Below are positions 25,627-34,538 of a stretch of 64,000 bases of DNA, piece by piece (position 1 is the stretch's first letter; every line of letters starts with the position of its first letter). A program made the position numbers and the translations under genes. The notes under the pieces were generated by a model. The model was not told where the DNA came from. It saw only the letters and a list, made by a program, of their open reading frames with translations, and did not search any database. Source of the DNA: Haloarchaeobius amylolyticus (GTDB lineage: Archaea > Halobacteriota > Halobacteria > Halobacteriales > Natrialbaceae); assembly GCF_026616195.1 (NCBI RefSeq), contig NZ_JANHDH010000002.1, positions 62,001-126,000 on the forward strand, given 5' to 3'.

Positions 25627-25782
25627 TCTGCAGGGATACGATGCGGACTGAGATAACTATTCGGCGAGGGGACCGGTGGGTTCGACGGTCGGATTCGAGG
25701 GGTCAGAAGCCGACTGGGCGGCCGAACGGTCGTTCGGTTCTCCACAAACCTTTTCCGCCGCCGGAGGTACTATTCAAGAGCA

Positions 25783-25977
25783 ATGGCGACAGGTAAGGTT
25801 GATTTCTTCAACGACACCGGCGGTTACGGCTTCATCGACACCGAGGATTCTGACGAGGACGTTTTCTTCCACATGGAGGACGTTGGCGGTCCGGACCTCG
25901 AGGAAGGCCAGGAGGTAGAGTTCGAGATCGAGGACTCCCCGAAGGGTCCGCGCGCGAAGAACCTGAAACGGCTGTAA
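25783..25977 (+). CDS. Cold-shock domain protein, copy 1
   Basis: A 64-residue single cold-shock domain that binds single-stranded RNA or DNA and keeps RNA unfolded. RNP1 (GGYGFI, residues 13-18) and RNP2 (DVFFHM, 26-31) are both intact; the chain ends [11 protein letters not shown]. It begins [11 protein letters not shown]. Its coding DNA is very close to the copy at 47152-47346 even at silent sites. A GGAGG-like word sits before the ATG. First of four such genes in 4.3 kb. Confidence 0.95.
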   Translation: MATGKVDFFNDTGGYGFIDTEDSDEDVFFHMEDVGGPDLEEGQEVEFEIEDSPKGPRAKNLKRL

Positions 25978-26046
25978 CCATCGGGACCGGGCCGTCGTAG
26001 ACGGCACGTACCGACCGATTCTCCATTTATCGACCTCGCCAGCGAC

Positions 26047-26094
26047 GGCTGTGTGCAGTGAGGGTTGTGCGCAGTAACGGTTGTGCGCAGCGAC
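26047..26094. repeat. Three tandem 16-bp units
   Basis: Three head-to-tail units read GGCTGTGTGCAGTGAG, GGTTGTGCGCAGTAAC and GGTTGTGCGCAGCGAC, in the gap between a cold-shock gene and a membrane-protein gene. They are non-coding. Such a short array may be a minisatellite or a regulator-binding cluster. Confidence 0.7.
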
Positions 26095-26205
26095 GTGGCC
26101 CGCAGGCGCCCCGGAACAGGTCACGCGAGCGAACACACTGGCAATCGTCGCGTACCCTTTTGCCGCTACAGTGGTAACTACTAGCACACTGGGTGGCACG
26201 CAGCT

Positions 26206-26691
26206 ATGGCAATCTTCCACAAGGAAAAGCACGCCGGCGAATCACCGTTCGAATCGCGGTTCCGGTGGCGCAGCGGCGCGGCTTCGGGGTTCCTCGCCGC
26301 GGGCGTGACCGGGCTCGCCATCACACTGATGGGCCTCGAGACGCTCCAGGTCGCCATCGCGGGGCTGTACGGCTTCGAGGGGAACATCGTGGTCGGCTGG
26401 GCGGCCCACCTGCTGCACGGGGCGCTGTTCGGCGTCGTCTTCGCGGGCGTACTGGCCGACCCCGGCCTGTTCGCGGTGAGCGACTGGCTCTGGAAGGTGG
26501 TGGTCGCGGGCGCGGTGTACGGTGTCATCCTGGCCGTGTTCGGAGCCGGTATCATCATGCCCATCTGGCTCGGGGCGGTCGGTCTTCCGGCCCCGCCGAG
26601 CATCCCGCACGTCTCGGCCTCGCTGGTCGGCTGGCACCTGCTCTACGGGGTGGTCCTCGGCGGGTCGTTTTACTTCCTCGAGGCGGAGTGA
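26206..26691 (+). CDS. Membrane protein of unknown function, four helices
   Basis: A 161-residue integral membrane protein with about four helices: GAASGFLAAGVTGLAITLMG, WAAHLLHGALFGVVFAGVLA, VVVAGAVYGVILAVFGAGII and LVGWHLLYGVVLGGSFYFLEA. A basic N-terminus (MAIFHKEKH) suggests a cytoplasmic N-end. Histidines in helices two and four (HLLHG, WHLLYG) are at similar positions, which hints at an internal duplication or a heme/metal site. No named family recognised. It lies between two cold-shock genes in the same direction. Confidence 0.76.
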   Translation: MAIFHKEKHAGESPFESRFRWRSGAASGFLAAGVTGLAITLMGLETLQVAIAGLYGFEGNIVVGWAAHLLHGALFGVVFAGVLADPGLFAVSDWLWKVVVAGAVYGVILAVFGAGIIMPIWLGAVGLPAPPSIPHVSASLVGWHLLYGVVLGGSFYFLEAE

Positions 26692-26741
26692 CCCCCCGGT
26701 ATCCGTAAACCTCGTATCCTTAGACGCCGTACTGAGGGGTG

Positions 26742-26936
26742 ATGGCGAAAGGTAAGGTTGACTTCTTCAACGACACCGGCGGTTACGGTTTCATCGACAC
26801 CGAGGACGCGGACGACGACGTCTTCTTCCACATGGAAGACATCGGCGGTCCGGACCTCGAGGAGGGCCAGGAGGTCGAGTTCGACATCGTCGACACCGAC
26901 AAGGGCCCGCGCGCGAAGAACCTGAAGCGACTCTGA
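26742..26936 (+). CDS. Cold-shock domain protein, copy 2
   Basis: A 64-residue cold-shock domain starting [11 protein letters not shown], with RNP1 GGYGFI and RNP2 DVFFHM intact and the end [11 protein letters not shown]. The first ATG of the frame (26739) gives an extra Met; the second, at 26742, matches the other copies. It sits 50 bases after the membrane-protein gene, and a TATCCTTAGA box about 30 bases upstream suggests its own leaderless promoter. Confidence 0.94.
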   Translation: MAKGKVDFFNDTGGYGFIDTEDADDDVFFHMEDIGGPDLEEGQEVEFDIVDTDKGPRAKNLKRL

Positions 26937-27115
26937 ACGACCCGAACAGAACCACTCGGGCGGGGCGAGGGGTGCCACTGGCACCCCGTTCCCCCGCCAC
27001 CGAGTTCTCCGACGACAGAACCGACAGAGCGCCTGCTTCGGCGGTTCCTCGGGCGTCCGTGCCACAGAGCTATCTCGGAAGGCTTAACGGGTCGGCGCAC
27101 CTCCCAACAACCGTA

Positions 27116-27310
27116 ATGGCGAAAGGTAAGGTTGATTTCTTCAACGACACCGGCGGCTACGGTTTCATTTCGACTGAGGATGCGGACGAGGACGTTTTCT
27201 TCCACATGGAGGACGTTGGCGGCCCGGATCTCGAAGAAGGTCAGGAGGTAGAGTTCGACATCGAGGACGCCCCCAAGGGGCCCCGCGCGACCAACGTCAC
27301 CCGTCTGTAA
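27116..27310 (+). CDS. Cold-shock domain protein, copy 3
   Basis: A 64-residue cold-shock domain. Compared with the other copies it has FISTEDADED in place of FIDTED and ends KGPRATNVTRL, so the C-terminal strand differs. RNP1 and RNP2 are intact. The box GGCTTAACGG (about 27080-27089) lies near -30 of the ATG, suggesting a leaderless transcript. It shares rare codons and silent bases (GTTGATTTC, GTTTTCTTCC) with copies 1 and 5. Confidence 0.94.
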   Translation: MAKGKVDFFNDTGGYGFISTEDADEDVFFHMEDVGGPDLEEGQEVEFDIEDAPKGPRATNVTRL

Positions 27311-27405
27311 GCCGCCGCAGTCTCACTGCGAGTGCTGACGACGAGGACGATACCATTTTTCGAGGACGACACCGACCAGTGACGACGCCGGCGTCCGGCG
27401 CGACG

Positions 27406-28605
27406 TCAGCGGTCCGGCCCGACCTTCTCCGTGACGCGGAAGCCCTCCGGCGGGTGCAGGATACCGGCGACGGTCCCCATCGAGTGGACGAGCGAGACGA
27501 CGGGGACGAGCGGGAGCACGACCACCCAGCGCAGCGCCTGCTCACCGTAGTAGGCGAGCCCGCGAAGGAACCAGAAGGCGGTGAACGCGGCGAGCGTGAG
27601 CGACGCGAGGACGAACAGGCCGCCGTAGACGACCGAGACGCCGAGTAGCGAGAGCGGGACGGCGACCATGGTCACGATGGGCGAGAGCGCCCACGCGTAG
27701 TTCCGGACCCGGGTGAGCAGCCGGTAGCGCGCGGGGAGCATCGAGGCGGCGCGGACGTTCCCGGCGGCCCAGCGCCGGCGCTGCTGGAGGATCTCCCCCA
27801 GCGAGGGCGGTGCCTCGTTCCGGCAGGTCGTCTCCGCGAGCGCGAACGTGATGTCGTGGTCGCGGGCGGCCGCCCAGACGAAGGCGGTGTCCTCGACGAT
27901 GGTCTCGCGGTCCCACGTCACCTCGTCCTCGAGGTCGCTGCGGACCGCGATGCCGCCGCCCCACGCGAACAGCGGAATCTGCAGGCGGGCGAACGCGCGC
28001 TGTTCGAGCTGGACGCCCATCCGGTAGATGTCGGCCAGGTAGCTGAGCACCGACCCCGTCCGGCGGGGCTGCTCGCGGAGCTGGACCACGTCGGCGTCCG
28101 GCAGGCCGTGCCACGAGCCGACGACGCTGTCCTCGTCGAGGTAGCAGACGAACTCGCGGTCACAGGGGACGTTCCGGCGCGCCCACTCGATGGCGCGACC
28201 CTTCCGGACGGCCTCGCACTCGAAGTCGTCCGGGACGGCGTGGACCGTCGCGCCGTCGACGTCGATGGGCTCTTCGGCGACGACGTGGACGTCGGTCAGT
28301 TCGTCGGGGAGCGAGTCGACCGTCGCCTGTACCACGTCGGCGGCGTCGATGGTGAGGATCCGGACCTGGACGTCGTCCCCGCCGTACTCGGCCGGGGGCG
28401 CGTCGTAGCCCTGGCCGACGACGTAGGTCAGGACGACCCACACGAGCGCGGTCGCCCCGAACAGGAGCGTGGTGGACCACAGGGTCAGTTCGAGCAACGT
28501 CTCGCCAGGGAGGAACCCGGGTGTCGCCCCGGGTACCACGACGGCCGCCCCGGCGAGCGCCAGGGCGGCGGTGACCGTCAGCAACGCGTATCGTTCGAGC
28601 TTCAT
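27406..28605 (-). CDS. Membrane glycosyltransferase, family 2
   Basis: A 399-residue processive-type GT2 enzyme. It has two N-terminal membrane helices (residues 5-60), a cytosolic catalytic domain (about 75-285) and three or four C-terminal helices (about 300-385). Catalytic features are YLDEDSVVG (the D-x-D type metal/sugar site, about 153), VEDTAF (about 240) and QQRRRWAAG (the Q-x-x-R-W acceptor motif, about 275). This layout fits transfer of sugars to a lipid or a growing chain across the membrane. The start MKLERYALLTV at 28605 gives a clean first helix. No other sugar genes are adjacent. Confidence 0.86.
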   Translation of the reverse strand: MKLERYALLTVTAALALAGAAVVVPGATPGFLPGETLLELTLWSTTLLFGATALVWVVLTYVVGQGYDAPPAEYGGDDVQVRILTIDAADVVQATVDSLPDELTDVHVVAEEPIDVDGATVHAVPDDFECEAVRKGRAIEWARRNVPCDREFVCYLDEDSVVGSWHGLPDADVVQLREQPRRTGSVLSYLADIYRMGVQLEQRAFARLQIPLFAWGGGIAVRSDLEDEVTWDRETIVEDTAFVWAAARDHDITFALAETTCRNEAPPSLGEILQQRRRWAAGNVRAASMLPARYRLLTRVRNYAWALSPIVTMVAVPLSLLGVSVVYGGLFVLASLTLAAFTAFWFLRGLAYYGEQALRWVVVLPLVPVVSLVHSMGTVAGILHPPEGFRVTEKVGPDR

Positions 28606-28762
28606 CACACCCGAGGTGGAGTGCTGGACCCCCTTCAACCGATGACGCCGTTGGCCCGGTTTCACGGCCGTTCAGGCGGGTTAAACGGTTTGAACAGCGG
28701 AATCTCGACTGCGTACAAAGCGCCCCGGCCGAGGTGGTTAGGGCCCGGGGTTGCTTGCGTCG

Positions 28763-29680
28763 TCAGGGTTCGACCAGCCGGGAGTCGTCGTCCTCGCGGG
28801 GCGGGGCTGGCGGCTCTCGCGACAGTCCCAGTGCCGGCTCCTCGACGGTGAGGTCGCCCGAGAGCGCGTGCTGGCTGGTCGTGCTGAGGTCGATGCCGTG
28901 GGCGCGACAGCGCTCGTGGACCGCGGTGAGGTACGCCGACCGGATCTCCGGGAGGCGGCGCCGGTCCTCCTTGTGGAGCCAGACCCGCGCCGTCACGACG
29001 ACCGCGGTGTCCGCGAGGTCGGTGACGCGGATGGTCGGCGCGGGCGTGTCGAGGATGACGTCGTTCTCGGCGGCGACCGCCCGCAGGAGGTCGATGGTCG
29101 CCGTGACGTCCGCGTCGTACCCGACGCCGAAGTCGTAGGTGATACTCACCGGGTTGTTGACCGTCTCGTTGCGGATGGTGAGCGTGACCAGTTGCGCGTT
29201 CGGGATGAGGATGGTCTCGTTGTCGGGCGTGCGGACGCGGGTGACCCGGAAGCCGATGTCGCTGATGGTCCCGGTCACGTCCTTGACGGTGATGGTGTCG
29301 CCGACGTTCAGTTTCGGGTCCTGGATGATGAACACGCCGGCGACGAAGTTCGAGAGCACGTCCCGGGCGGCGAACCCGACCGCGAGGGTGACGCCGGCGG
29401 CGATGATGGCCGAGCCGAGGAACGCGGTCCGGAACCCGGCCGCCGCGACCCCGCCGAGGACGGCGCCGCCGAGCACGAGGACGTGGACGACCTTCCCGAG
29501 CGCCTGTTCGAGCGTCTCGGTGAGACGACTGCGCGCGAGCAGCCAGCGGACGCCGGGTTCGACGACGACCCGGCCGAGCAGGTACAGGCCGAACGCGGCC
29601 ACGGTGAACTCGAGGACCTGCATCCCGAGGTCGCCGTAGCGCTCGACGAGCGGCCCCGGAGCGAGCTGAGCGACCGCCAT
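28763..29680 (-). CDS. Small-conductance mechanosensitive channel (MscS family)
   Basis: A 305-residue MscS channel that opens under membrane tension to release solutes on osmotic downshock. Three or more helices precede the pore helix GAVLGGVAAAGFRTAFLGSAIIAAGVTLAVGFAARDVLSNFVAGV. The beta-domain follows with the family signature NVGDTITVKDVTGTISDIGFRVTRVRTPDNETILIPNAQL (about residues 123-165). The C-terminal domain and an acidic tail finish it. The start MAVAQLAPGPLVERYG is the first ATG. Relevant for cells in changing salt. Unlike the protein at 1911-2675 it has the full cytoplasmic cage. Confidence 0.93.
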   Translation of the reverse strand: MAVAQLAPGPLVERYGDLGMQVLEFTVAAFGLYLLGRVVVEPGVRWLLARSRLTETLEQALGKVVHVLVLGGAVLGGVAAAGFRTAFLGSAIIAAGVTLAVGFAARDVLSNFVAGVFIIQDPKLNVGDTITVKDVTGTISDIGFRVTRVRTPDNETILIPNAQLVTLTIRNETVNNPVSITYDFGVGYDADVTATIDLLRAVAAENDVILDTPAPTIRVTDLADTAVVVTARVWLHKEDRRRLPEIRSAYLTAVHERCRAHGIDLSTTSQHALSGDLTVEEPALGLSREPPAPPREDDDSRLVEP

Positions 29681-29863
29681 ACCTGCCTAGTGGCGACCGA
29701 GGGCCAAAGCCACAGAGGTACTCGCGGCTGCTGATTCCTCAACGCGGTGTGCCGTCCCGTGGCTGGCACGGTGATTGCCGGTGGTCGTGGCGATTCGGGG
29801 GGCTGAAGGGTCGGAGACGGGCCTCGAAAGCGTTATAGTAGCGTGCTCACTCGTTCAACTCGT

Positions 29864-30058
29864 ATGGCGAAAGGTACTGTGGACTTCTTCAAGGAGTCCG
29901 GCGGTTACGGTTTCATCGACACTGAAGACGAGGACGACGACGTATTCTTCCACATGGCGGACATCGGGGGCGAGGACCTCGAGGAGGGCCAGGAGGTCGA
30001 GTTCGACATCGTCGACGGCGACAAGGGCCCGCGTGCGGCCAACCTCACGCGCCTGTAA
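29864..30058 (+). CDS. Cold-shock domain protein, copy 4 (divergent)
   Basis: A 64-residue cold-shock domain that differs most from the others: MAKGTVDFFKESGGYGFI and FHMADIGGEDLEEG, ending KGPRAANLTRL. RNP1 and RNP2 are intact. The TATA-like GTTATAGTA (29832-29840) is about 30 bases before the ATG, so the mRNA is probably leaderless. The 7 codons of open frame upstream of ATG 29864 cross this promoter and are excluded. Confidence 0.94.
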   Translation: MAKGTVDFFKESGGYGFIDTEDEDDDVFFHMADIGGEDLEEGQEVEFDIVDGDKGPRAANLTRL

Positions 30059-30713
30059 GACGGCATCGATCACAGAGAGAGCGACCTTCTTTCGACGCAA
30101 CCCGACAGTGGCGACGCCGGGTCGGACGTCCGGCCGACCCGCCGCCGACCCGCCGCCGTCTCGCGACCTGGGACGCCCAGCCGCGGCCACGGCGGACGAA
30201 CGGGCAGTTCCACCCGGCGACGACGTGTAAAGCGCAAAAACTTGTGCTATTATCTCTACTTATGGTCTTATTGTTTCGAAATTCTGGATATCAGTGGCTA
30301 TCTTTGCGCTAGTAGGCAAGATTTTAGTACATGGGTCCAAAGGTAGGGATGCAGCGGTCACCCGCTGTGCGCTGGAGTCCACTTGCCCACGTCGGGCACG
30401 TGTCTCATCGAGCGTTCCCTGCCGATACTCATGCTCAGACGGCGGCCGTGAGTGGCTGCACGGCTGTCGTCCCGTGTCCTACCACAGTCGGCGGTACTCG
30501 CTCGACTTCTTCGGAACCCACCGCGTAGCCGTCGCGTTCTCGCTCTCGTCGCTACTACCCCGACAGCAACCGGTCCTCGCGACCCCGGAGCCACACATTG
30601 ACAAACGTTCTCAACCGTGTGTTACTGCGCACGTACGCATATAATGCCATACTAGGAGTTTGGACTCTCCACCGCATAGATTTATATCGGAGAAATGCGA
30701 CCTGACATACACA
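30059..30713. other. Long gene-free interval with an A/T-rich patch
   Basis: No convincing gene is seen in these 655 bases. Bases 30231-30330 are far more A/T-rich than the surroundings and are framed by an 8-bp inverted repeat (AGCGCAAA at 30231-30238, TTTGCGCT at 30303-30310). Frames such as 30294-30644 have a Ser/Arg/His-rich composition unlike the neighbouring proteins. The right end holds the promoter of the wHTH gene. Confidence 0.55.
30679..30688 (+). promoter_or_regulatory. TATA box of the small wHTH gene
   Basis: The word GATTTATATC lies about 26-35 bases before the ATG at 30714 in a GC-rich setting, so the transcript should be leaderless or nearly so. Confidence 0.65.
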
Positions 30714-30944
30714 ATGAGCGTCCAACAGGCTGTCGCCAAACCGACCTTCGAACCGCTGCCCGAGAACCTCACGTCGCCCCGCGCCAAGCTGGTCTACTTC
30801 TTCCTGAAGACGGCCGGCTCGGCGACTGTCGACGAGATTCAGGGTACTCTGGACATGCAGAAGATCGCGCTGCTGAGCGTTCTGAAGTCCCTCTCGAAGG
30901 ACGGTCTCGTCGAGCGCGACGGCAACGAATACGTCTACGCCTGA
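30714..30944 (+). CDS. Small winged-helix regulator (TrmB/MarR-like)
   Basis: A 76-residue single winged-helix domain: [58 protein letters not shown]. The recognition helix (about residues 47-60) and the wing (62-76) are clear. It has no sensing domain, so it may dimerise or respond through a partner. It lies before the ribosomal protein L10e gene with a 143-base gap that has its own A/T box, so the two are probably separate units. Confidence 0.84.
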   Translation: MSVQQAVAKPTFEPLPENLTSPRAKLVYFFLKTAGSATVDEIQGTLDMQKIALLSVLKSLSKDGLVERDGNEYVYA

Positions 30945-31087
30945 GCTGTATTATTCATCTTCTATCATGTTCTCACCGCCCCTCCAGTGGTGACTCCGAC
31001 GCGAGGTGGCGGCCGTGGTCACCGTCGAAGCCGGTTCCGCTTCGAAGGCTTTATTCACGCTCTCGGCGTCAGTTGCCCGTAATAACC

Positions 31088-31618
31088 ATGTCGGACAAAC
31101 CCGCCTCTATGTACCGGGAGATCTCCAAGCCCGCGTACACGCGACGCGAGTACATCACGGGCATCCCCGGTTCCAAGATTGCACAGCACAAGATGGGCGA
31201 CACCGGCTCCGAGCCGGACGACTGGCCGGTCCAGATCAGTCTGGTGCTCGAGGAGGAGTGCCAGATCCGCCACGGGTCGCTGGAGGCCTCGCGGCTCTCG
31301 GCGAACCGTCACCTCATCAAGGAGCTCGGTGAGGGCAACTACTACATGATCCTGCGGAAGTTCCCGCACCACGTCCTGCGCGAGAACAAGCAGGCGACCG
31401 GTGCTGGGGCAGACCGTGTCTCCGACGGGATGCGTCAGGCGTTCGGGAAGGTCGTCGGCACGGCCGCGCGCATCCAGCGTGGCGAGCGACTGTTCACGTG
31501 CTGGTGTACCGTCGAGCAGGCACCCGTCGTCAAGGACGCGTTCCGCCGCGCGTACAACAAGATTTCCCCGCCGTGTCGCGTCGTCGTCGAGCGTGGCGAG
31601 GAGAAACTCATCGCGTAA
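31088..31618 (+). CDS. rpl10e: 50S ribosomal protein L10e (uL16)
   Basis: A 176-residue large-subunit ribosomal protein of the uL16/L10e family, placed near the peptidyl-transferase centre and tRNA entry. Family features are the N-terminal [25 protein letters not shown], the loop [23 protein letters not shown] (about residues 107-129) and the C-terminal [14 protein letters not shown]. The start [11 protein letters not shown] at 31088 is certain from the family pattern. It is followed after 36 bases by an ATP-grasp gene in the same direction. Confidence 0.96.
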   Translation: MSDKPASMYREISKPAYTRREYITGIPGSKIAQHKMGDTGSEPDDWPVQISLVLEEECQIRHGSLEASRLSANRHLIKELGEGNYYMILRKFPHHVLRENKQATGAGADRVSDGMRQAFGKVVGTAARIQRGERLFTCWCTVEQAPVVKDAFRRAYNKISPPCRVVVERGEEKLIA

Positions 31619-31654
31619 GCGAGCGCTTTTGCTCTCGCGCTCGAACGCCCTCGC

Positions 31655-32539
31655 ATGGTCGACCTCGCAGTCGTCACCCGTGCCGAGACGTTCGAGCGCA
31701 TGCGCGCGCCACTCGCCGAGCGCGGCGTGTCGGTCGAACACGTCCAGGTCGACGAACGAACGCTCCCGCTCGCGCCCGCCGACGCCCCCTTCTCGCCCGA
31801 CGACTTCGACGCCGGCTTCGTCTACCCCAGTCGGCTCATGGAGGGCGACGTGGCCGACGCGCTGCTCGACGTGCCGTGGGTGAACGGCAGGGACGCCATC
31901 CTCACGTCCCGGAACAAGGCGGGCGTGCTCGCCCGTCTCGGCCAGGCGGGCATCCCCGTCCCAGACTCGGTCGTGGTGTCGAACCCGGTCGACGAGGCCG
32001 ACCTCGCCGACGCCTTCGCGCACTTCGACCCGCCGGTCGTCCTCAAGCCGAACTCCACGACCCGCGGGGTCGGCGTCGCGAAGGTCCGCGACCTCGACTC
32101 CTTCCTCGGCGTCACCGACTACCTCAACCTCGTCCACGACTACCGCGCGACCGGCGACCGGTCGTTCCTGGTGCAGGAGTACGTCCCCGACGCGCGCGAC
32201 TACCGGGTGATGGTGCTCGACGGGGAGTACGTCGGCGCGGTCGAGCGCCGACTGCCCGACGCGGACCGCGAGGCCGGGCGCTGGAAGCACAACGTCCACC
32301 GCGGCGCGACCGCGACCCCGGTCGACCTCGACCCCGAGTACCGGCGCCTCGCCGAGCGAGTGGCCGACGAACTCGATATCACCTTCCTCGGCGTGGACCT
32401 GCTGGTCGACGAGGAGAGTGGGAGAGTACTGGTCAACGAGACGAACGCGCGGCCGACCATCGACGACGCGGCCAAGTACGAGCCGGGGTTCTACGACCGG
32501 CTCGCGGCGGTGATACGGCGAACCGCAGAAACAGGGTGA
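31655..32539 (+). CDS. ATP-grasp ligase (RimK-like)
   Basis: A 294-residue ATP-grasp enzyme, most like RimK-type ligases that join a carboxylate to an amine using ATP. It shows the ATP lid (VLKPNSTTRGVGVAKV, about residues 126-141), the QEYVP segment (about 168), DYRVMVLDGEYVGAVERR, and the metal-binding end DLLVDEESGRVLVNETNARPTI (about 248-269, with E and N-x-N). Substrate unknown; family members add glutamates, make peptides, or modify ribosomal and carrier proteins, which is notable next to the L10e gene. It converges with hsp20, 6 bases between stops. Confidence 0.86.
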   Translation: MVDLAVVTRAETFERMRAPLAERGVSVEHVQVDERTLPLAPADAPFSPDDFDAGFVYPSRLMEGDVADALLDVPWVNGRDAILTSRNKAGVLARLGQAGIPVPDSVVVSNPVDEADLADAFAHFDPPVVLKPNSTTRGVGVAKVRDLDSFLGVTDYLNLVHDYRATGDRSFLVQEYVPDARDYRVMVLDGEYVGAVERRLPDADREAGRWKHNVHRGATATPVDLDPEYRRLAERVADELDITFLGVDLLVDEESGRVLVNETNARPTIDDAAKYEPGFYDRLAAVIRRTAETG

Positions 32540-32545
32540 TGGGCG

Positions 32546-32935
32546 CTACGTGAGGTCGATGTCGGCGGAGCTGTCCATCCGGTCGAAGACGACCTCGAGG
32601 ACCCCGTTGTTGTAGGTTGCCGTCGCGGTGTGTTCGTCGACACGCGTGGGAAGCTCGACGCGCTCGTGGTACTGTCGGTGGTCGCTCTCGGCCCCGATGG
32701 TGAGCGCCTCACCGTCGCACTCGAGCTTGATGTTGTCTTTCTCTACGCCTGGCAGGTCCGCGATGACGCGGATCTCTTCGTCGGTCTCGTGGATGTCGAC
32801 GTGCGTGTCTGCCCCGAAGCCAGCGTCGCCTTCGAAGTGCATGTCCATCGACCGATCGCCCATCATCTCGTTCATCATCCGTTCGATCTCCTTGAAGAAG
32901 TCGTCGAACGGCTCGTCACGGTCGTCACGACGCAT
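32546..32935 (-). CDS. Hsp20/alpha-crystallin small heat-shock protein
   Basis: A 129-residue small heat-shock protein, an ATP-independent holdase. The alpha-crystallin domain spans about residues 38-129: VDIHETDEEIRVIADLPGVEKDNIKLECDGEALTI is the classic strand-rich core with the A-D-L-P-G motif, and the final strand ends NGVLEVVFDRM, close to the G-V-L family motif. The N-terminal arm (FDDFFKEIERMMNEMMG) is Met- and acid-rich. The C-terminal I-x-I tail is weak or absent (SSADIDLT). Confidence 0.9.
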   Translation of the reverse strand: MRRDDRDEPFDDFFKEIERMMNEMMGDRSMDMHFEGDAGFGADTHVDIHETDEEIRVIADLPGVEKDNIKLECDGEALTIGAESDHRQYHERVELPTRVDEHTATATYNNGVLEVVFDRMDSSADIDLT

Positions 32936-32993
32936 GGACGTGGGTAGCGGGCGTCAGGTGAAAAACCTTCTGTCCCCGACAGTCAGCCCGGTC

Positions 32994-34007
32994 TCAGAGG
33001 CCCATGCCCATGGCCTCGTTGGTCGTCTCGATGCTCTCTGCGGCGGATTCGGTCCCGAGGACGGCGCGGATGGCGTCGACGTTCTCGGGGACCACGTCGG
33101 ACTCCTGGTGGATGGCCTGGAACAGGTAGAGGTCGTTGCCCTCCATCGTCACGGAGGCGCCCCAGATGCAGTTCTCCCAGATGTCGGCGCGGGGGCGGCC
33201 CTGGTCCATGGCGTACTCCTTGAGCTTGCCGGCGCCGTCGATGTCCATGTTGTCGGGGACCACGAAGGTACGCGACTGCGATTCGAGCAGCTCGCGGACG
33301 TCCTCGGCGTCGGGGGTGGACTCGAGTTCGACGTTGATGCTGTGGGTGTGCATCAGGGTGGCGGGGACCTTCAGCCCGAGCGTGTCGATGTTCAGGTCGG
33401 GGAAGATGGTGTTGACGTCGGGGCCGTGGTGGCTCGGCAGGGTGACCGGGTTCGGCAGGATGTCGTTGATGGGGCCGCGGCCGGTCTGGCCGGGGTCGCC
33501 GCCGCGGCGGACCAGCGTGGCGCGGACCTTCTCGATGCCGTACTCCTCCTGCAGGGGCGCGACGAGCCGGGAGAGCCCGGTCGTGTTGCAGGAGACGACG
33601 CGGACGTAGTCGGCGTCGGCGGCCATCTCGTAGTTCGCGCGAGCGTTGAAGCTCACGTCGCCCACGTCGGCGTCCTCGCCGCCCTGGAACAGCGCCGGGG
33701 TGTCGTACTCCTCGTAGAGCGTCTTGTTGTCGGCGCCGATGCCCGACGGGCAGGCGTCGACCACGATGTCGGCGGCCGCGACGAGTTCGTCGACGGTCCC
33801 GGCGACCTCGATGCCGGCCTCGTCGAACTGGTCGAGGCGGTCCTCGATGGCGGCGTAGAGCGGGTAGCCCTTCTGGACCGCGGTCTCGGCCTCGAAGTTG
33901 GGGCGGGTCTTCGCGACGCCGAGGACTTCCATGTCGGGCTGGGCTGCGACGGCGTCAGCCACGCGCTTGCCGATGGTACCGTAGCCGTTGATGGCCACCT
34001 GTATCAT
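32994..34007 (-). CDS. gap: Type II glyceraldehyde-3-phosphate dehydrogenase
   Basis: A 337-residue archaeal type II phosphorylating GAPDH, which in haloarchaea serves mainly gluconeogenesis alongside a type I glycolytic enzyme. It has the Rossmann motif [10 protein letters not shown] (residues 7-16), the catalytic Cys 140 in VVSCNTTGL, the RRGGDP loop and HTHSINVEL near residue 215. The start [10 protein letters not shown] at 34007 is exact for the family; the longer open frame upstream is not coding. The gene may stand alone; the convergent hsp20 gene is 58 bases away. Confidence 0.95.
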   Translation of the reverse strand: MIQVAINGYGTIGKRVADAVAAQPDMEVLGVAKTRPNFEAETAVQKGYPLYAAIEDRLDQFDEAGIEVAGTVDELVAAADIVVDACPSGIGADNKTLYEEYDTPALFQGGEDADVGDVSFNARANYEMAADADYVRVVSCNTTGLSRLVAPLQEEYGIEKVRATLVRRGGDPGQTGRGPINDILPNPVTLPSHHGPDVNTIFPDLNIDTLGLKVPATLMHTHSINVELESTPDAEDVRELLESQSRTFVVPDNMDIDGAGKLKEYAMDQGRPRADIWENCIWGASVTMEGNDLYLFQAIHQESDVVPENVDAIRAVLGTESAAESIETTNEAMGMGL

Positions 34008-34248
34008 ACGCGAAGGTGCACAGACGCCGTGCATAACGGTTTCGAGGTCGGTACCTACTTCGGAGCCGAGTAAGTTCTCCGCGCCAGCGCGCAGTCCGGC
34101 GGTTCGGTCGTGACGGCGTGCTGTGGTGTGTGAACAGTGCTGGAGGTGGTAGGCGGCGATTACTCCGGTTCTCGCCACACGCAGTATGGTTCCATGCCTG
34201 CTAATGTGGAAATATTAAATATCAACGCGGTAATCTATACGATAGAGT

Positions 34249-34461
34249 ATGTTGACCATCGGGGGGTTCGTAGCGGGGCTGGTCCTGTTCGTCGGGGGAC
34301 TCAGGGCCATCCGCACGACGGGGGACCCGGGGAGCCCGGCCAACCAGGTGTTCGTTCGCGAGACCGCACACCGCGACAGCGCCATCCGGCACGTCCAGTG
34401 CGACGGGGCGGTCCTCGCGGTGCTCGGGCTGTTGTTGATGCTCGCGGTCACGCTCGTCTGA
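34249..34461 (+). CDS. Small membrane protein (70 aa)
   Basis: A 70-residue protein with two membrane segments (LTIGGFVAGLVLFVGGLRAI, residues 2-21, and VLAVLGLLLMLAVTLV, 55-70) joined by a charged loop. No family recognised. An A/T box (AATATTAAATATC, about 34211) is about 35 bases upstream. It sits alone before the M29-like peptidase gene. Confidence 0.7.
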   Translation: MLTIGGFVAGLVLFVGGLRAIRTTGDPGSPANQVFVRETAHRDSAIRHVQCDGAVLAVLGLLLMLAVTLV

Positions 34462-34538
34462 CCGTCACGCAGGGGGGACGACCGCGACCCGCCACCGAGA
34501 CGGCAAGGTCTATCAGCCGCCCCCGAGTTCCTCCGCGT

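Noticed and set aside
30294-30644. 116-codon plus-strand frame in the long gap before the wHTH gene
   Set aside because: Composition is Ser/Arg/His-rich, not acidic like the surrounding haloarchaeal proteins, and no promoter or start context supports it.
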